Below, one piece after another: positions 44,877-58,142 of a stretch of DNA of 64,000 nt. Source of the DNA: Antedon mediterranea (lineage: Eukaryota > Echinodermata > Crinoidea > Comatulida > Antedonidae). The translations under genes and the position numbers were made by a program. The notes below the pieces were generated by a model that saw only the letters and a list, made by a program, of their open reading frames with translations, was not told the DNA's origin and did not search any database. The stretch's first letter is position 1. Each line of letters begins with the position of its first letter. Where the stretch lies: contig NC_092674.1 in the NCBI RefSeq assembly GCF_964355755.1, positions 3,787,001-3,851,000 of the forward strand, given 5' to 3'.

Positions 44877-46598
44877 GTAAAGTTAATTTCTGTTTAGGTT
44901 TAGGTTTTATTAAAATTAATGTGACAGTAGCCTATGGGTTGATGGAGATTCACAAAGAAATACCTGTCTCGTCGGGTTGATCTATAAAGGATATACAGGG
45001 TTTAATCTAATATTTCTCCGCCGAGCCATTTGATTATTTTATGTCTTTTAGGAAATGTGGCCAAGGATTACCAATAGTAAATTAATCACTGTCTTATCAG
45101 ATAGGCGGTAATCCCCTTGATGATACAGGGGCTATTTTGTGAACCAGTTCACCGGAGTAACCCCCTGATTCAATTCCCTTTGAAGGTTTGTAATGGCTGA
45201 AGGGTAAATTGTTTATAAAACAAAAAACACACTTAAATTAATAATATTAATAAGTACGTTTATGCGAACAAGAGTATTAAATATTATTACACTGGTGGTT
45301 GAAATTAAATATATGGGTGTCTTTTTCAATCACTCTGGTGTGTGTGTAAATTAACTTGGTCAAATTACTTGCGCTTACGCAATACCACAGTGAAATGGGT
45401 AGCGTGATATATACAGTAATATATATAAGTTGTGACACGGGTAGTGTGATAGGCCTATACTGTATAATAATTGTTTAATGGTTCGATACACACTTTGCAC
45501 AAACTGGAAGCCTTAGTTTTGGAATGTACATAAATTCAACTTTCCTTTACGCACACTATCAATCCAAATAGCCCGTGGCATGTCGACAACAAAACGTTAA
45601 TAGGAATCCATCTACCAGAACGTACCTTTCATTCGCTGGATTAAAGTACTTTTAATTTTGTACACAAAACGTGCGACAATATCGGAAATGGTTGCGGTGT
45701 TATATATTACCGTTTATCTTTTTTATTGTAATACATTGTGACAGTAATTTAAGTAGAAAACATCACAAAAAAACGTCAAAAACATGCTCTATTTGGGTTC
45801 TATCGACAATACGTTCTGAATTAAATATATGCTTTTGTCGTTTACAAAATATGATACTATGGCTTTTACTAGTCTTTATAAAAGATCTAGGTTAATTTAT
45901 CCAGTCAATTTCATGCAGGGCTTGTTTATGGCATTTATTAACATACCATAATACAATACAATACTCAATAACAATTCTTTATAAAATGTACATATTTGGT
46001 TTGTTTTCTTGTTTTTTATTTCATTTTCATAAAATATACTTTGAAAAAGCTTTACTATATTGAAACATCGAAATGTTATGCATTTAATGGTTGCGTCAGA
46101 GGGAGAGCACCTGACTATAACTTCACATACATCTTAACTTGTGTATTATAAGTGACAAATGAATGATATCTCAACACAAAATGGTGACATTACACCACAG
46201 AAATTAGTGATAAGTCATCCTAATTAAAAGCGCCTTGCACACCTTTGGTGGCGAAGTGCACTCTAGAAATCTGAATTATAATTACAGTATTATTATTATA
46301 AATAATGTCATTTATTAACCCCAAATATGTCACATGAACATAAAATTTATGATATTAACTAAAGAATATGATAATAATAATTTCAATAGCACATGTCATA
46401 AAACATTTGACAATAAAATGACATGACATGTGACAATAAAGGGCATTAATGATGCAAGTATCTATAACAGCGTGAGAGTAAGAGTCCTAGAGATATCATA
46501 CATTGATAATAATTAATGTTACAAATAAAATCAATACGATTTAATGTGTCTATATTATTGCAAACTAGTTATACTATTTCTAAAAGTTTAAGCATTCA
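44877..46598. other. Intergenic between the FAM43-like gene and GFM1
   Basis: No gene recognised. The right portion should include the GFM1 3' UTR; TTTATT (AATAAA on the minus strand) at 46312 is one candidate signal. AAAGCGCCTTGCACACCTTT at about 46228 looks like the tail of a dispersed repeat. Confidence 0.35.
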
Positions 46599-49500
46599 TC
46601 ACCGTTGCCGTTTTACGGTTTTTAAAAGTCCATTGTCTTCTTGATATTGTTGGATCAACTCCGCTTGAACTGCCGGACGACATGGCTGGTACAGAAGGTA
46701 CTCCATTGAATATTCACCTTTGCCCTGGGTCAACGACCTCAGCTCTGACGCATACCCAAACATATCGTTCAAAGGAACCTAAATTAAAATATGCAAAACA
46801 AATTTGGAGAAATTAAACAAGATCCATGTCAAGATGCATACAACAATTTATGGTTGTAATGTGGCATTCACCTGTGAGGAATGTTCCATTTATACAAGGG
46901 GTGTAAATATTAGTTCTGGTGATTGGCATGTATCGTTTTATCCAGGTAAGTAACCACAATAAAACTAATATCTTTGTAGTATTAAACTGTATTTCGTCCA
47001 AGCTATATAATAACAATGTAAAACTTATATACAGTACCAACAGTGCTATAAAGAGTAATCAAGGTAAATTGCTGTCAGGAACAGTTCATTTAACTTTGAG
47101 GGGTGTTCTTTACATGGGCAGGGAATTATTAATGAGATATGGGTATATATCATGTCATCCAGGGCTACATTAAGTACCAAAAATACAAACTCACATTGCA
47201 CTCTAGTGTGAAGTAGCCTTCTCCACCCTCAGTTCCTGTAATCACACCTTGTCTCTTGTTGATACTTGCAATGACCGGGCCTTGGAACTCATCAGGTGCA
47301 TTCACTTCAACTGCCATGATAGGCTCCAACAGGTGACACTGGGCTTTGTTCATGGCTTCAAAAGAATACATAAAAGCTGTAAGTACTGAACAATGCTATT
47401 GGAAAGTTTTAATACAACACCGGAACCTAAATCCTTAAAATGTTTTACAACAATAAAAAGAGATTCAAAGGGCCGGGTTATTATATACGTTTCAAATGAC
47501 TGGGTTGATTTAACAACTTACCTTGTTTGAGAGCTCCAATAGCTGCTAACCTGAAAGCCAATTCACTAGAGTCTACTATGTGATGTTGACCATCTATGAC
47601 ACGAACTCTGACCCCAGTGATCTTTTGACCAATCAGGATACCATTCTCCATAGCCTCTTTAAAACCCTACAACATAGAGATAGAAAAGAAAGTATTAAAT
47701 TCAGCTATTTATTTTCTATTTTTAATATATCATAAGATTACAAAATATCAAATCAAAATCAAATCTTTATTTGTTCCATATATAAAAATGTGTACATGCA
47801 AAATTGTTATCCTCGACAGAAATATAGAAAAACAAACAAAACATTCACAATTAGATCATACATTTGATAAAATTACAATTAAAAAAAAAATTAATCAAAA
47901 CATACATTAATTCCATGTAAAAGTAGTTCTATGTTTTATTTAGGTTGAAATTATCTTCCGATTTAATATACTTAAAAAATATAAATTTTGACTACATATT
48001 GACTGTGCGCTATTTAATGGCATAATTGCCAAGAATTTAGACTGGTAATCCTTTAGATCAGAAAAAGGAGTAATTTTGTGAACAGGACAAACCTCATATG
48101 TACAACACATACATTGTCATGATTCACTACTTTGGTTTTTTAAATAACATTATAATTGTATAATTTAACAAACCTTCTCAATGCCTGGCATATACTGTTT
48201 TGGTACATTTGTTCCGACTGTCTCATCTGAAAACTCAATTTTAGTGTAGGAATCTGCTGGTAAAGGCTAAACAATAAAAAGAAAATACAGAAATATAGAT
48301 ACTAATGTAATATAAGCATCTTGTAAAGCTCTGTCTACGCTATCAAGCTAGTTTGACAAAACAAGTGGGATGTGCCCAAACATGGTATTGGTATGCCCAA
48401 ATATGGTAGTGACATGACATCATCATGTCCATATATGGGCACATCACATTATTTTGTCACATCAAGTTTGATAGTGTAGACAAGGCTTTAATAGTAATTT
48501 TCATTGCTTTTGGATATTCTGAAGAAAGATGAATTATTTACAGGGCACAGCATTAGTATGATCAATACAGCCTAGTAGAACACATTCTCTTTAACAATAA
48601 TTACCTCAATGACTCCTATGACCTTGCCAAATTGACCTGACCCTCCACTCTGCTTTTTATGAAGATAGTCAAATCTGTAAAATAAACATTTTAAACATAA
48701 TAAATTAACAATCTGTATCAGACATAGAATAAACAATAGGTCACTTACTAGACTATAGGTCACTTGATGGACCATACGTCACCTAATGGACCATAAACCA
48801 CCAGCTACACCATAGACAACTTGCTGGACCATAGGTCCCCTGCTGGACCATAGACCGCCTGCTAGACCATAGGTCACCTGATGGGACTATTGGTCAGCTA
48901 TAGACCATATGTCATCTGAGGGACTATTGGTCACCTATAGACCATAGGTCACCTGAGGGACTATTGGTCACCTACTGGACCATAAGTCACCTGAGGGACT
49001 ATTGGTCACCTACTGGACCATATGTCATCTGAGGGACTATTGGTCAGCTATAGACCATAGGTCACCTGATGGACTATTGGTAACCTATTGGACCATAGGT
49101 CATCTGAGGGACTATTGGTCACCTATAGACCATAGGTCACCTGAGGGACTATTGGTAACCTATTGGACCATAGGTCATCTGAGGGACTATTGGTAACCTA
49201 TTGGACCATATGTCATCTGAGGGACTATTGGTCAGCTACTGGAGCATACTGTAGGTCACCTACTGGACCAAAGGTCACCTGCTGCACCAAAGGTCACCTG
49301 CCACACCTATACTGGACAGAGACTTTTTAAAACTGTTGAATACCATACTTACTCAACCGGTTCAGTGATTGACTCTCTGAATGCCACTTTTGGTTTTCCT
49401 GTGATAACAGGGCAATTATACTCATTGTTCATTCTCTGCGCATACACTTCAAGGTGCAGCTCACCCATACCTGAGATGATAGTCTAAATATAAACAAAAC

Positions 49501-52500
49501 CACACAAACATCATCTTTAATAGATGTTTCTCTTGTGAAAATTTCTTGATAATATTAGCAAAAGAGGCTTGTTATCTGTAGGTCATGGGTTCAAGCTATT
49601 CCAAGAAATACATTTTTCTTGTTCTCAATCTACTGTGTATACAGTAAAATGATGCCCAACCAATTAACTTAGCTCCCTGATTCAAAGCTACACCACATAT
49701 TATCAATAGCAATAAACTCGTGTACAATCATAATAAGAAATTCCGATACATACATACCTCTTTGCTCTCATTGTCAAAAAAGACGGTGAACGTAGGATCT
49801 TCCCGCGTAAATCTGTTGATCCCTTTAGAAAAGTTGTCAAGATCTGACGTTTTAACGGGCTTGATAGCCAAAGAGATAACTGGATCAGGCACATGCATCG
49901 ATTCCTACAATAAGAAATTTGTAAACAACATTTTTGAAAGAACATTATTCTTAAACAATAATTTACCAAATCTTGCTCATCAAATACAGTATCTTAATTG
50001 ATATTAAAATTGAGGTCAGAGGTCAAAGTTGAGTAAAAGTATAAGACAAACCTGACTGTGTTTACATTCCCTCATCCTTTGGATGGGACATTAAGCTGTT
50101 ATTCCAATATACAAATTAACATATGTACAATGACTATGATATAACCTATATTTTACCATTGATAATTCCATCTTGGGTTTGTTGACAAAAGTATCGCCGC
50201 TTGCACAATCAACACCAAATAAGGCAAAAATGTCACCAGCATAAACCTCACTGATATCCTAAAAGATAAATTTCAATATTAAGTGACCTATATCAAAAAG
50301 AAAAACAAAATTCTTTCCACAACCAGAGGCCTTTGGCATCTGCGTTACACCACTGTCCACAACTAGGTTCCTTAGGCCACTGTGTTATGCCACTGTCTAT
50401 AACACACGGTATGTACCTGCATTTTGTCTGCATGCATTTTGACTAAGCGGGAAATTTTAGTTCTCTTCTTTGTTCTGGTATTGTAGATATATTGACCTTT
50501 TGTAAGACCACCTTGATAACATCTCATGTATGTTAACTGTCCAAATCGACCAGCCTAGAAAGAGATATATAAAGTATTTGAAAACAGTTCAATGATACCG
50601 AAAGTGGACTTAACTGCATTTAACTATACTGTGAAACTTAGTAAGTTTGAGTCGTTACCTCCAACTTGAATGCCAGACTAACAAAATCATTCTCCAAAGT
50701 TCTTTCCGGTGATAACTGAAACTTCTTTTCATCCCTACAGAGGTGAATATAAATTGTCAAGAATGACTAGGAATTACATCTTGAAATAATAAACATGGTT
50801 TCAAAGTTTCTAATTATAACAGCGCATCATCATAGATTAACATAAGAAAGTAGTATCTAGAAACCACAAAGGACAGATGTTAGTACTCACACGTCAAGTG
50901 CATAGTTCTCCACTTCAGCTGGCGTTGGTAAATACTCTGCAACTGCATCAAGTAAAGTTTGGACTCCTTTGTTCTTCAGAGCTGTTCCCATTAATACGGG
51001 CGTAAATTGTCTTTTTACCGTACATCTCCTTATTGCTTCCTATGTAAAACAATGAAATAAAAAATACAAAATAATAAATTGCAACTACTACTATAATAGC
51101 AATGTAATATACAGTAAAACGCCTCCTTTGAGACGAACAAGTGAAAATATATTATCTTTTAAAGCTCAGGTACAGGCATGAATTTTAAATATAATATTTG
51201 GTTAATTGTACATAAATCTAATAATTGTAACAGAAATCAAGATGACAAAACATTAATTTCCCTTAATATGGTCAAATACAAAATTTGGCAAAATTCTTCC
51301 ATAAAAACCAGGAAGACTTTTTTTCAGTAGTTAGGTAGTTAACCTAATGTAATAACATGTCTGGTGACTCCCTAGACGGTGAAAAAGATGGTGGATATAC
51401 GGTGGATAATTTTTGCTATAGCATGAAAATAAAAATCTGAAGTTGAATAAAAATATCAGAAATGTAATATTCAAGTTATATTACCTATATTCAGTCATCT
51501 GATAACTTTTTTTTTACCACACCGTTTATTTTTCATAGCTTTTTAAAATGCCTCTCTATTTACAAAATTTGTGTATAAAGAATAGAGATTTTACTGTGTA
51601 ATTTGAACTATCCCCCACTGATAAGAAAGTGCTTAATTTGAACAAGCTCGTGTAACACAAATAAAATCCCAAAAAATTATGAAACATACGGGAAACTATA
51701 GATCGATAATTTTTGGAATGTATGATCAATAGAAATTTTTTGCCCGCACCTGGCCTTTAAAGCTCTGTCTACACTATCAAACTAGTTTGACAAAAAATGT
51801 GATGTGCCCAAATATGATAGTGATATTTCAAAATATGGTAGTGATATGACATCATCATTTCCATATATGGGCAAATCACATAAAGTTCAATATTGTAGTC
51901 ACAGCTTAAGATATACCTTTATTTGTTGGTCACTTGGTTCAACTTCTGACAGAAACATTTCTCCTAATTGATCATCAACATTTGATAAAGCCTCTGCAAA
52001 AAAATAAAATATGCAGATACAGAATCCTCATATTGACATAAATTGAGGAAATCAAAATAAAATAGGTGATTGTGATTCTTGAGCTCAGTCTACCATCAAA
52101 CTTTATGTGACAAAAACATATGATGTGCCCATATATGGACATGATGATGTCATATCACTACCGTATTTGGTCATATCACCACCATATTTAGGTACATCAC
52201 ACTTTTTTTGTCAAGCTAGTTTGATAGTGTAGACAGAGCTTTCTATATTTCTATGAAAACAACTATACAAGTATTTCTTACCTATAAGAGATTGCCTTTT
52301 TTCCTCAACTTCTTCTAATAATTCTGTTGGTACTTCACCAAATGTTACAGTTTGCCTATATTTAAATAATTGCAAACAAATTCAAGTAAAAGAAAAGAAC
52401 AACTTCCTAAACTTTAAACGCATCTCTACATCATCTATTTACTATCAAACTTTATGTAACAAAAAATGTGCCCATATATGGACATGATGTCATATCACAA

Positions 52501-55500
52501 CCATATTTGAGCACATCACCTTTTTTTTTGTCAAACTAGTTTGATAGTGTTGACATAGGTTTACAATAAAAAAAAATGCAAAGACTCTTACCCAAATTCA
52601 TCTGTGTAATATATAGCTTTTCTGTCTATGATGTCAACAACACCCTGTGCATTGCTCTCTAGTCCAATGGGAATTTGTATAAAAGCTGCGTTGTGGTTCA
52701 ATTTGGCTTTCAATTGTGATAACACTCGTGATGGATTTGAATTTAGCCTAAAATAATATTATACAATATGACATTCATTATTTTCATATTTGCTTAGATT
52801 CAGTTCCCAACCTTAGGGCTGTGTTCACATTAAACCTGTATTCTGGTCTGGTGGCTGGATAAAAAAAAATTGGTAAAGTGTTAATGAATAAAAGCATTCA
52901 CAATACCTCATACTGTATCCCATACAAGTGTGACCGAAAAACGTAACACAGAGAATACTTGGTCACCTGACCTAATCCGGGTTCAGTGTGAATGTGGCCT
53001 AAACTTTTCTGCTCAAACCTTGTTTAAATAATGAATGTTTCATGAAGTGAAGTTTTAATTGAAGGGAGATCTAAACTATGATACTACATATATATCAAAG
53101 AACTTATAACACAAGAATCTCCTGTTCGTCCGAAGTTTGAAGTCTGTGTTTTGAATGCAAATTGAAGAACAGGAGATTCTTGTGTTATAAGTTCTTTGAT
53201 ATATATGTACCTGTCTAATTTATTGATAAATGCTAAACATGGAACTCTGTAACGTTTCATTTGTCGATTAACGGTTAATGTTTGACTCTGGACACCTCCG
53301 ACAGCACACAGCACAAGAACAGCGCCATCAAGCACACGCAGTGCACGTTCAACCTCCACAGTAAAGTCAACATGCCCTAAAATGAACCATTAAAAATCAA
53401 CATTTATATATTTTGTGGGCAGAATTATATTAATAATCATTATATTATACAATATATTATGAATAAATTATAAAGCTCTGTCTACACTATCAAACTTTGT
53501 AAAAAAAAATGTGATGTGCCCATATATGGACACGATGATGTCATATCAATACCATATTTGGGCACAACACACTTTTTTTGATAGTGTAGACAGAGCTTAT
53601 GAAACAACAGAGGCAAATCCTGTAAAGTTTTCCAATTGAAACTTCTGTTGGGAAACCCATATATATAATATTATTGTATTTAGTGTATATTAACCATGAA
53701 CAGGCCATACTGGCTATAATTTTGAAATATAGCTCTAGGCAAGTGTCAACCTCAAAATATATACTATACTACAATCAGCCAATACACATAGTACTATACT
53801 GTATACTATAGTACAGCACTACTACTATAATTGATATAATCTACTGTAGTGCGCATCTCAACACAATCAATACACACATACATCACTGTAACCACTTGTT
53901 AAGCATTGTATGTTCAATTTACATAATTTCATTTCACACTCCAGTGTGTCTATTGTATTTCTTCATTTACCTGGGGTGTCAATAATGTTAATATTGCTAC
54001 CCTTCCATTCAGTATACGTGGCTGCTGATTGGATGGTGATACCTCTTTGTCGTTCCAGCTCCATTGAATCCATTGTAGCACCGACATTGTCCTTTCCTCG
54101 AACCTAAAATGATAAGGGATCATATTCAAACTTATTCTACTGTAGTTACTGCAGTAACTAAATTTTTTACTGTAATAATAAACATAAGAGTTTAGTTTGA
54201 TTTTATGAGTCAGTCATTATAAAGTATTAAACAGTGTGTTTGGTTAATCTATAAATAATTGCAGAAACAGGTTAAAAGGTAAACAAAATGTAGAATAATT
54301 TTGACATGGTCCCTAAAGCCCTGTCTACACTATCAAACTAGTTTGTCAAAAAAAGGGTTGTGGTGTTCCCAAATATGGTAATGATATACCTAAATATGGT
54401 AGTGATATGACATATTACATTTTTTTGTCACATAAAGTTTGATAGCTGGGGTAGCACTAACATTTCATTTTGTTTTAGCCATTTGGCGAAAGTCAAAATA
54501 TTTTTTTTAGTCAAATCAGTTTATTTATAGCCAAAATTGGCTAAAGTCAAAATTGTCATCGAAGATACTATAATGTTTTTGTTTAATCTGAAAAGTACAC
54601 CCCTATCGAAAAATAGACAATCCCGGTAATTAGCCGACCGTCGGCTACGTAGTAGTCGCTTGTGCAGCGCACAACATGTGATAGTTTGGGTAGACTTCAT
54701 CATCCATGTGTCGTGTAACGTCTGTCTCTCTGTGCAGTCTACCTCTGCTATCTCCATCTTTTTGAAATAACAAAGAGACGCCTGGTACAACGAAACAAGT
54801 TGATGAAAAATGGAGCTTGAAGTAAACAATGTGATAACGAACAAAATAAATGCTTGGTGATCGACAAATGGACCTTTTAGTTGGACTTTATGCTTTCGCC
54901 AAAATGATTATTTAATTATCTATTTTATCATGTCATCGCCAAAATGGCTAAAGTAGCCGTTTTATTTTTCGCCAATCTGGAAACGTTTTCGCCCATGGCG
55001 ACTTGGCGATCGGCCAGTGCGAGCCCAGGATAGTGTAGACAGAGCTTAAAATCTGGGATTACCAACCATCTTCTAATCATAACTATCAACTTCTTTTTTA
55101 GTAGTTTGTGCTTTTTCAATTTTCACATACCTCATGCATTTGTTTAATTCTGCCAGTGTAAAATAAAATTCTTTCCGTCAGTGTCGTCTTCCCGGAATCA
55201 ATATGCGCCGATATCCCAATGTTTCTAATTTTTGATAACTCATCCTAAAATAAAAACATACATTTACATCAAACATTTATGTTTATTTTTCTGTTTTATT
55301 CCTTTTATTAATTTTCATTCATTCATTCATTATCCAAAGTCTTGGAGGACCTGTCTAATATAGTTGCTGTGATCACTTAACCTGATGTTTTTTATGATCT
55401 ACTACACTTTTAAAGACTTTCGTGTGTATGTTGTCGGACTCACTCACCTCATGAGAACTGTACCCATTTCTGCTACTGGTAGCAAAATGGCAGCTTGTCA

Positions 55501-56134
55501 ATTTTACAAACTGAAAAAGATTGACAATTATTGTGACAATATTCTATTTAAAATGAATGCAGTTCATAAAAGATAAAAAAGTGTACATAATTTCGTAGGC
55601 CTAGTAGTTATTATTTAATAGCCTAAATAATACTAATTAATTAATGTAGGCATAGACCGAAATTTTCAGGTAAATAAGTTAGTTTTTGATCCAGTTTTTG
55701 GTCAAAGTAAATAACTATTATGTGACATTAAAATAGCATATTCATCAAAAAATTATAATTTTTTTTTAGGGAATTTTATTAATTAATAATAAATAATAAT
55801 ATATAAATATTTTTCTTTTTTATCTATTAATATTAAGGATACGACAGTATTTACTATATATTAGGCTAGGTAAAGTTCCACCTCACCAAAGTGAAGGAAT
55901 ACGCAGGACCTATGAAACTCAAGGCCAGAATCTAGCTAGGCCTAGGCCTAACAAAATTGTGCTCGAGTGACGAACATGAGTGCTCTTTCTTCGGTGAGTC
56001 TGTGACTTGTGTTGCGTTTTTGCGTTTATACAGGGAGGCTTACTTACTTGCCTAGGACGAGTGTCACAAATGGACTTTAAATACGACCATTTCGTGTTTG
56101 AAGTATAACCTCGAAATTGGATAAATTTTAACAT
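46599..56134 (-). CDS. GFM1: Elongation factor G 1, mitochondrial
   Basis: Nineteen coding exons on the minus strand: 56134-56048, 55510-55448, 55244-55131, 54103-53971, 53376-53211, 52747-52592, 52355-52282, 51993-51917, 51039-50891, 50734-50659, 50554-50417, 50258-50157, 49904-49758, 49483-49353, 48674-48605, 48266-48174, 47666-47522, 47355-47195 and 46778-46599. They join in frame to 753 aa; human GFM1 has 751. Residues 1-50 are a basic, hydroxylated mitochondrial targeting sequence. GTPase motifs: G1 AHIDSGKT (63-70), G2 RGITI (108-112), G3 DTPGH (130-134), G4 NKLD (184-187). Later EF-G blocks include THKKQSGG-like [14 protein letters not shown] and the C-terminal GKGEYSMEY with YQPC. It drives ribosome translocation in mitochondria. 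The ATG at 56134 is the first in frame. Introns carry seven family A MITEs and a minisatellite. Confidence 0.96.
48324..48491. mobile_element. MITE family A copy (GFM1 intron)
   Basis: Left TAAAGCTCTGTCTACGCTAT, right GATAGTGTAGACAAGGCTTTAA. Contains CCATATATGG and TGACATCATCATG. Confidence 0.85.
48740..49310 (+). repeat. ~19/38-bp minisatellite (GFM1 intron)
   Basis: The left third is a monomer array of about 19 bp (GTCACCTGATGGACCATAG). Rightward it becomes a dimeric ~38-bp array alternating GGACCATAGGTCATCTGAG with GGACTATTGGTCACCTA. There are about ten dimers. It is an evolving higher-order repeat in the intron between coding exons 14 and 15. Confidence 0.88.
51757..51909. mobile_element. 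MITE family A copy (GFM1 intron)
   Basis: TTAA on both sides: TTAAAGCTCTGTCTACACTA on the left and CACAGCTTAA on the right. The right TIR has substitutions. Contains CCATATATGG. It ends only 8 bases from the end of GFM1 exon 8. Confidence 0.85.
52079..52242. mobile_element. MITE family A copy (GFM1 intron)
   Basis: Left TTGAGCTCAGTCTACCATC (partly decayed), right GTTTGATAGTGTAGACAG then AGCTT. Contains CCATATATGG and GATGATGTCAT. Confidence 0.85.
52414..52563. mobile_element. MITE family A copy, decayed ends (GFM1 intron)
   Basis: The interior matches the family (ACTATCAAACTTTATGTAAC, CCATATATGG, GTTTGATAGTGTTGACAT). Both termini have drifted. Confidence 0.8.
53086..53208. repeat. Perfect 42-bp inverted repeat abutting a GFM1 splice donor
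   Basis: The left arm 53086-53127 and right arm 53167-53208 are exact complements (…AAGAATCTCCTGTTC / GAACAGGAGATTCTT…), separated by a 39-base loop. The right arm starts at intron position +3 after the GT donor of GFM1 coding exon 5 (exon end 53211). In pre-mRNA the first bases of the intron would be locked in a hairpin. Confidence 0.9.
53470..53600. mobile_element. MITE family A copy, short (GFM1 intron)
   Basis: Left ATAAAGCTCTGTCTACACTA, right TTGATAGTGTAGACAGAGCTT. Contains CCATATATGG and GATGATGTCAT. It has lost part of the right inner arm. Confidence 0.85.
54314..55049. mobile_element. MITE family A copy split by a 583-bp insertion (GFM1 intron)
   Basis: The left end TAAAGCCCTGTCTACACTAT begins at 54314. 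The right end GATAGTGTAGACAGAGCTTA finishes at 55049. The terminal GATAGTG motif is interrupted at 54446-55028. Confidence 0.88.
54446..55028. mobile_element. 583-bp nested transposon with GATAG target duplication
   Basis: GATAG occurs at 54441-54445 and 55029-55033, exactly duplicating the host MITE sequence. The insert begins CTGGGGTAGCACTAAC and ends CAGTGCGAGCCCAG, so it has inverted CTGGG ends and a partly matching GCACT block. The interior has TTTGGCGAAAG on one side and TTTTCGCCAATCTGG on the other. No transposase is seen. The 5-bp duplication and CWGGG ends match the 175-bp insert at 22.07 kb. Confidence 0.82.
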
Positions 56135-57186
56135 GGTGTTGGCATCAAACAGGCCCAAATATATTATTTGAAATTATCTAATAATTAAAAATATAATTCG
56201 ACACGACCTCCATGCTCTTTTTTTCAAATAATATGATATGCATGAATGCACAGACTTTTGACATGCGGTCATGAGAGAAAAACGTTGCAGATCTTGATTG
56301 GACATCGTCAATAATGCGTTTTTGGAAGATTAAACGCGTTTCAATAAGATTATTTGAATTCACCTAGTTATAATTTAGATTATATACTAGCTTGTTAGGC
56401 CAAAACTATTAATAAATAATGTATTTTAAAGGTTTGACATTGAAAAAAAATGTACCAAAACGTACAGCGTTAACCATTTTATTTAAAACGCGTTAAAATC
56501 CAACACGAACCTTTCTGCGCCCATGTGTGTCCCACACACAAAAACAAAGCCGAAGTACCGGACCGGACGGTTTTTGCCACGCGACCTTCTCATTTATTCC
56601 AATTAAATAATTAATGTATTTAATAACATCAACACCTTTTGTGTTGTGTAAGTACAGAACATTCATGCAAACGATAGCTAGGGCTGCTACACGTAACATT
56701 AAACTACTACATATTTAGTAGCCAAGCCTAGCTAGAAGCTAGGCCTAATGTGTCTAAATAATGAGTGTACCGTACCGGGCCAGCTCATTTTTCTGGCTTG
56801 ATAAATATACACACGACCGGGTCCGTGTGGGGTGGTGGCAGTGGAACTGGCAGAAGTAGGCTTTAGCCTAGCTATCCTATTCAGAGTGTTCATTTAAATA
56901 TATATATATACATTTAATTACAAATGATAATTATTATTGCAATAAATATTTTTTTAGAGGAAATTAAAAATATTTACTGTTGCGAGTTTGGTATAATCGC
57001 ACTCTCCTCATGGATGTGGGATAATACCCGGGCATTTTCCCGTGCATAAACCGAAAATGACGATACAGTAAGTTGGGGATGGGATTATTTATACCCGAGG
57101 TGGGACTGTACCCACAAGGAAATATGGTAATTATAGACAGTGTTATGATTTATTACAATTATTTTTTTTTTAGAAATTGTGTTTCG
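56135..57186. promoter_or_regulatory. GFM1/UGGT head-to-head intergenic region
   Basis: Only 1.05 kb separates the two start codons, which diverge. A TTTTTTTTTAG acceptor at 57172-57173, close to the UGGT ATG, implies a non-coding UGGT exon upstream, so the real gap between transcripts is smaller. A (TA)n-like tract lies near 56900. Sequence at 56990-57130 (GGATAATACCCGGGC, CCACAAGGAAATATGGTAAT) may be a decayed family C MITE. No factor site is certain. Confidence 0.45.
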
Positions 57187-58110
57187 ATGGAGTTAACAAT
57201 CTTATGTGCAGTTATTAGTTCATTATTACTGACAACCAGCAGGGCTGTACCTCGTCGACCAATCACAACAAGTCTTGATGCCAAGTGGCCAGCTACACCT
57301 ATCTTGTCCGAGTCTAGTGAATATATAGCAAGCCATAAAAATGATGCATTCTGGGAATTCTTTGAAAGTATTGTTGGTATATCACAATCCGACGTTGGAG
57401 AGGGTAAAATAACTGTCTTACAATTTGGTTTGATAAATTTATAATATTTCATATACTTTTCATATCAATATACACAATAAAAAAAACTAAGGAGTTGACT
57501 CTACTAGAAGATTTTCTCAATTATGATAAATTGTAAAAAATAAAGTTGTGTATCGTCATATATAACAATTATTATTATTTGTATTAATCAACCACTTTGT
57601 TTAAAGAACACTTTTCATGATTATAACTAGTGCAAAATGTTTTAACTATATTTTTTCTTATAATTGCAGAAAGTGATGAGATGTACTATGAGCTTTCCTT
57701 GAAGTTTGCTAGCCGAGTAGGACTAACAGAGTCTGACTTAGCTCTCCTCAAACTCAGCCTCTCACTCCATTCCTTCTCACCAAAGATTGCACTACATAAC
57801 CAAGTTTGTAACTTATTGAACTTTTTAGAGCTTTAACCTACCTTTACACTGAGCCTAGATTCCGGATAATCTTTGCATTATACCTACTGTAGGACCTGTA
57901 AATTAGCACCTTATTAGCATAATGCCTGCCACCTCAGCTGAATTTTTTCTTTTTCTATGAACACTTCTTAACAAAAAATCACTTTATGCTGTGTATGCTA
58001 ATAGACGAGTGAGCGGACGAGCGGTTAAGAAAGTGGAACCGTAATTACATCAGCCATAACATTAACGAGGGTTCGAGCCTCATTTGCTCTATGGTTCTGG
58101 TGGTAGAACG

Positions 58111-58142
<32 letters not shown>

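Noticed and set aside
49002-49196. Open frame with repeated YWTIGHLRD
   Set aside because: It is a translation of the 38-bp minisatellite in a GFM1 intron.
54521-54844. 107-codon frame inside the 583-bp nested insertion, as a possible transposase
   Set aside because: No DDE-type or hAT dimerisation motif, and the element is too short. It is treated as non-autonomous.
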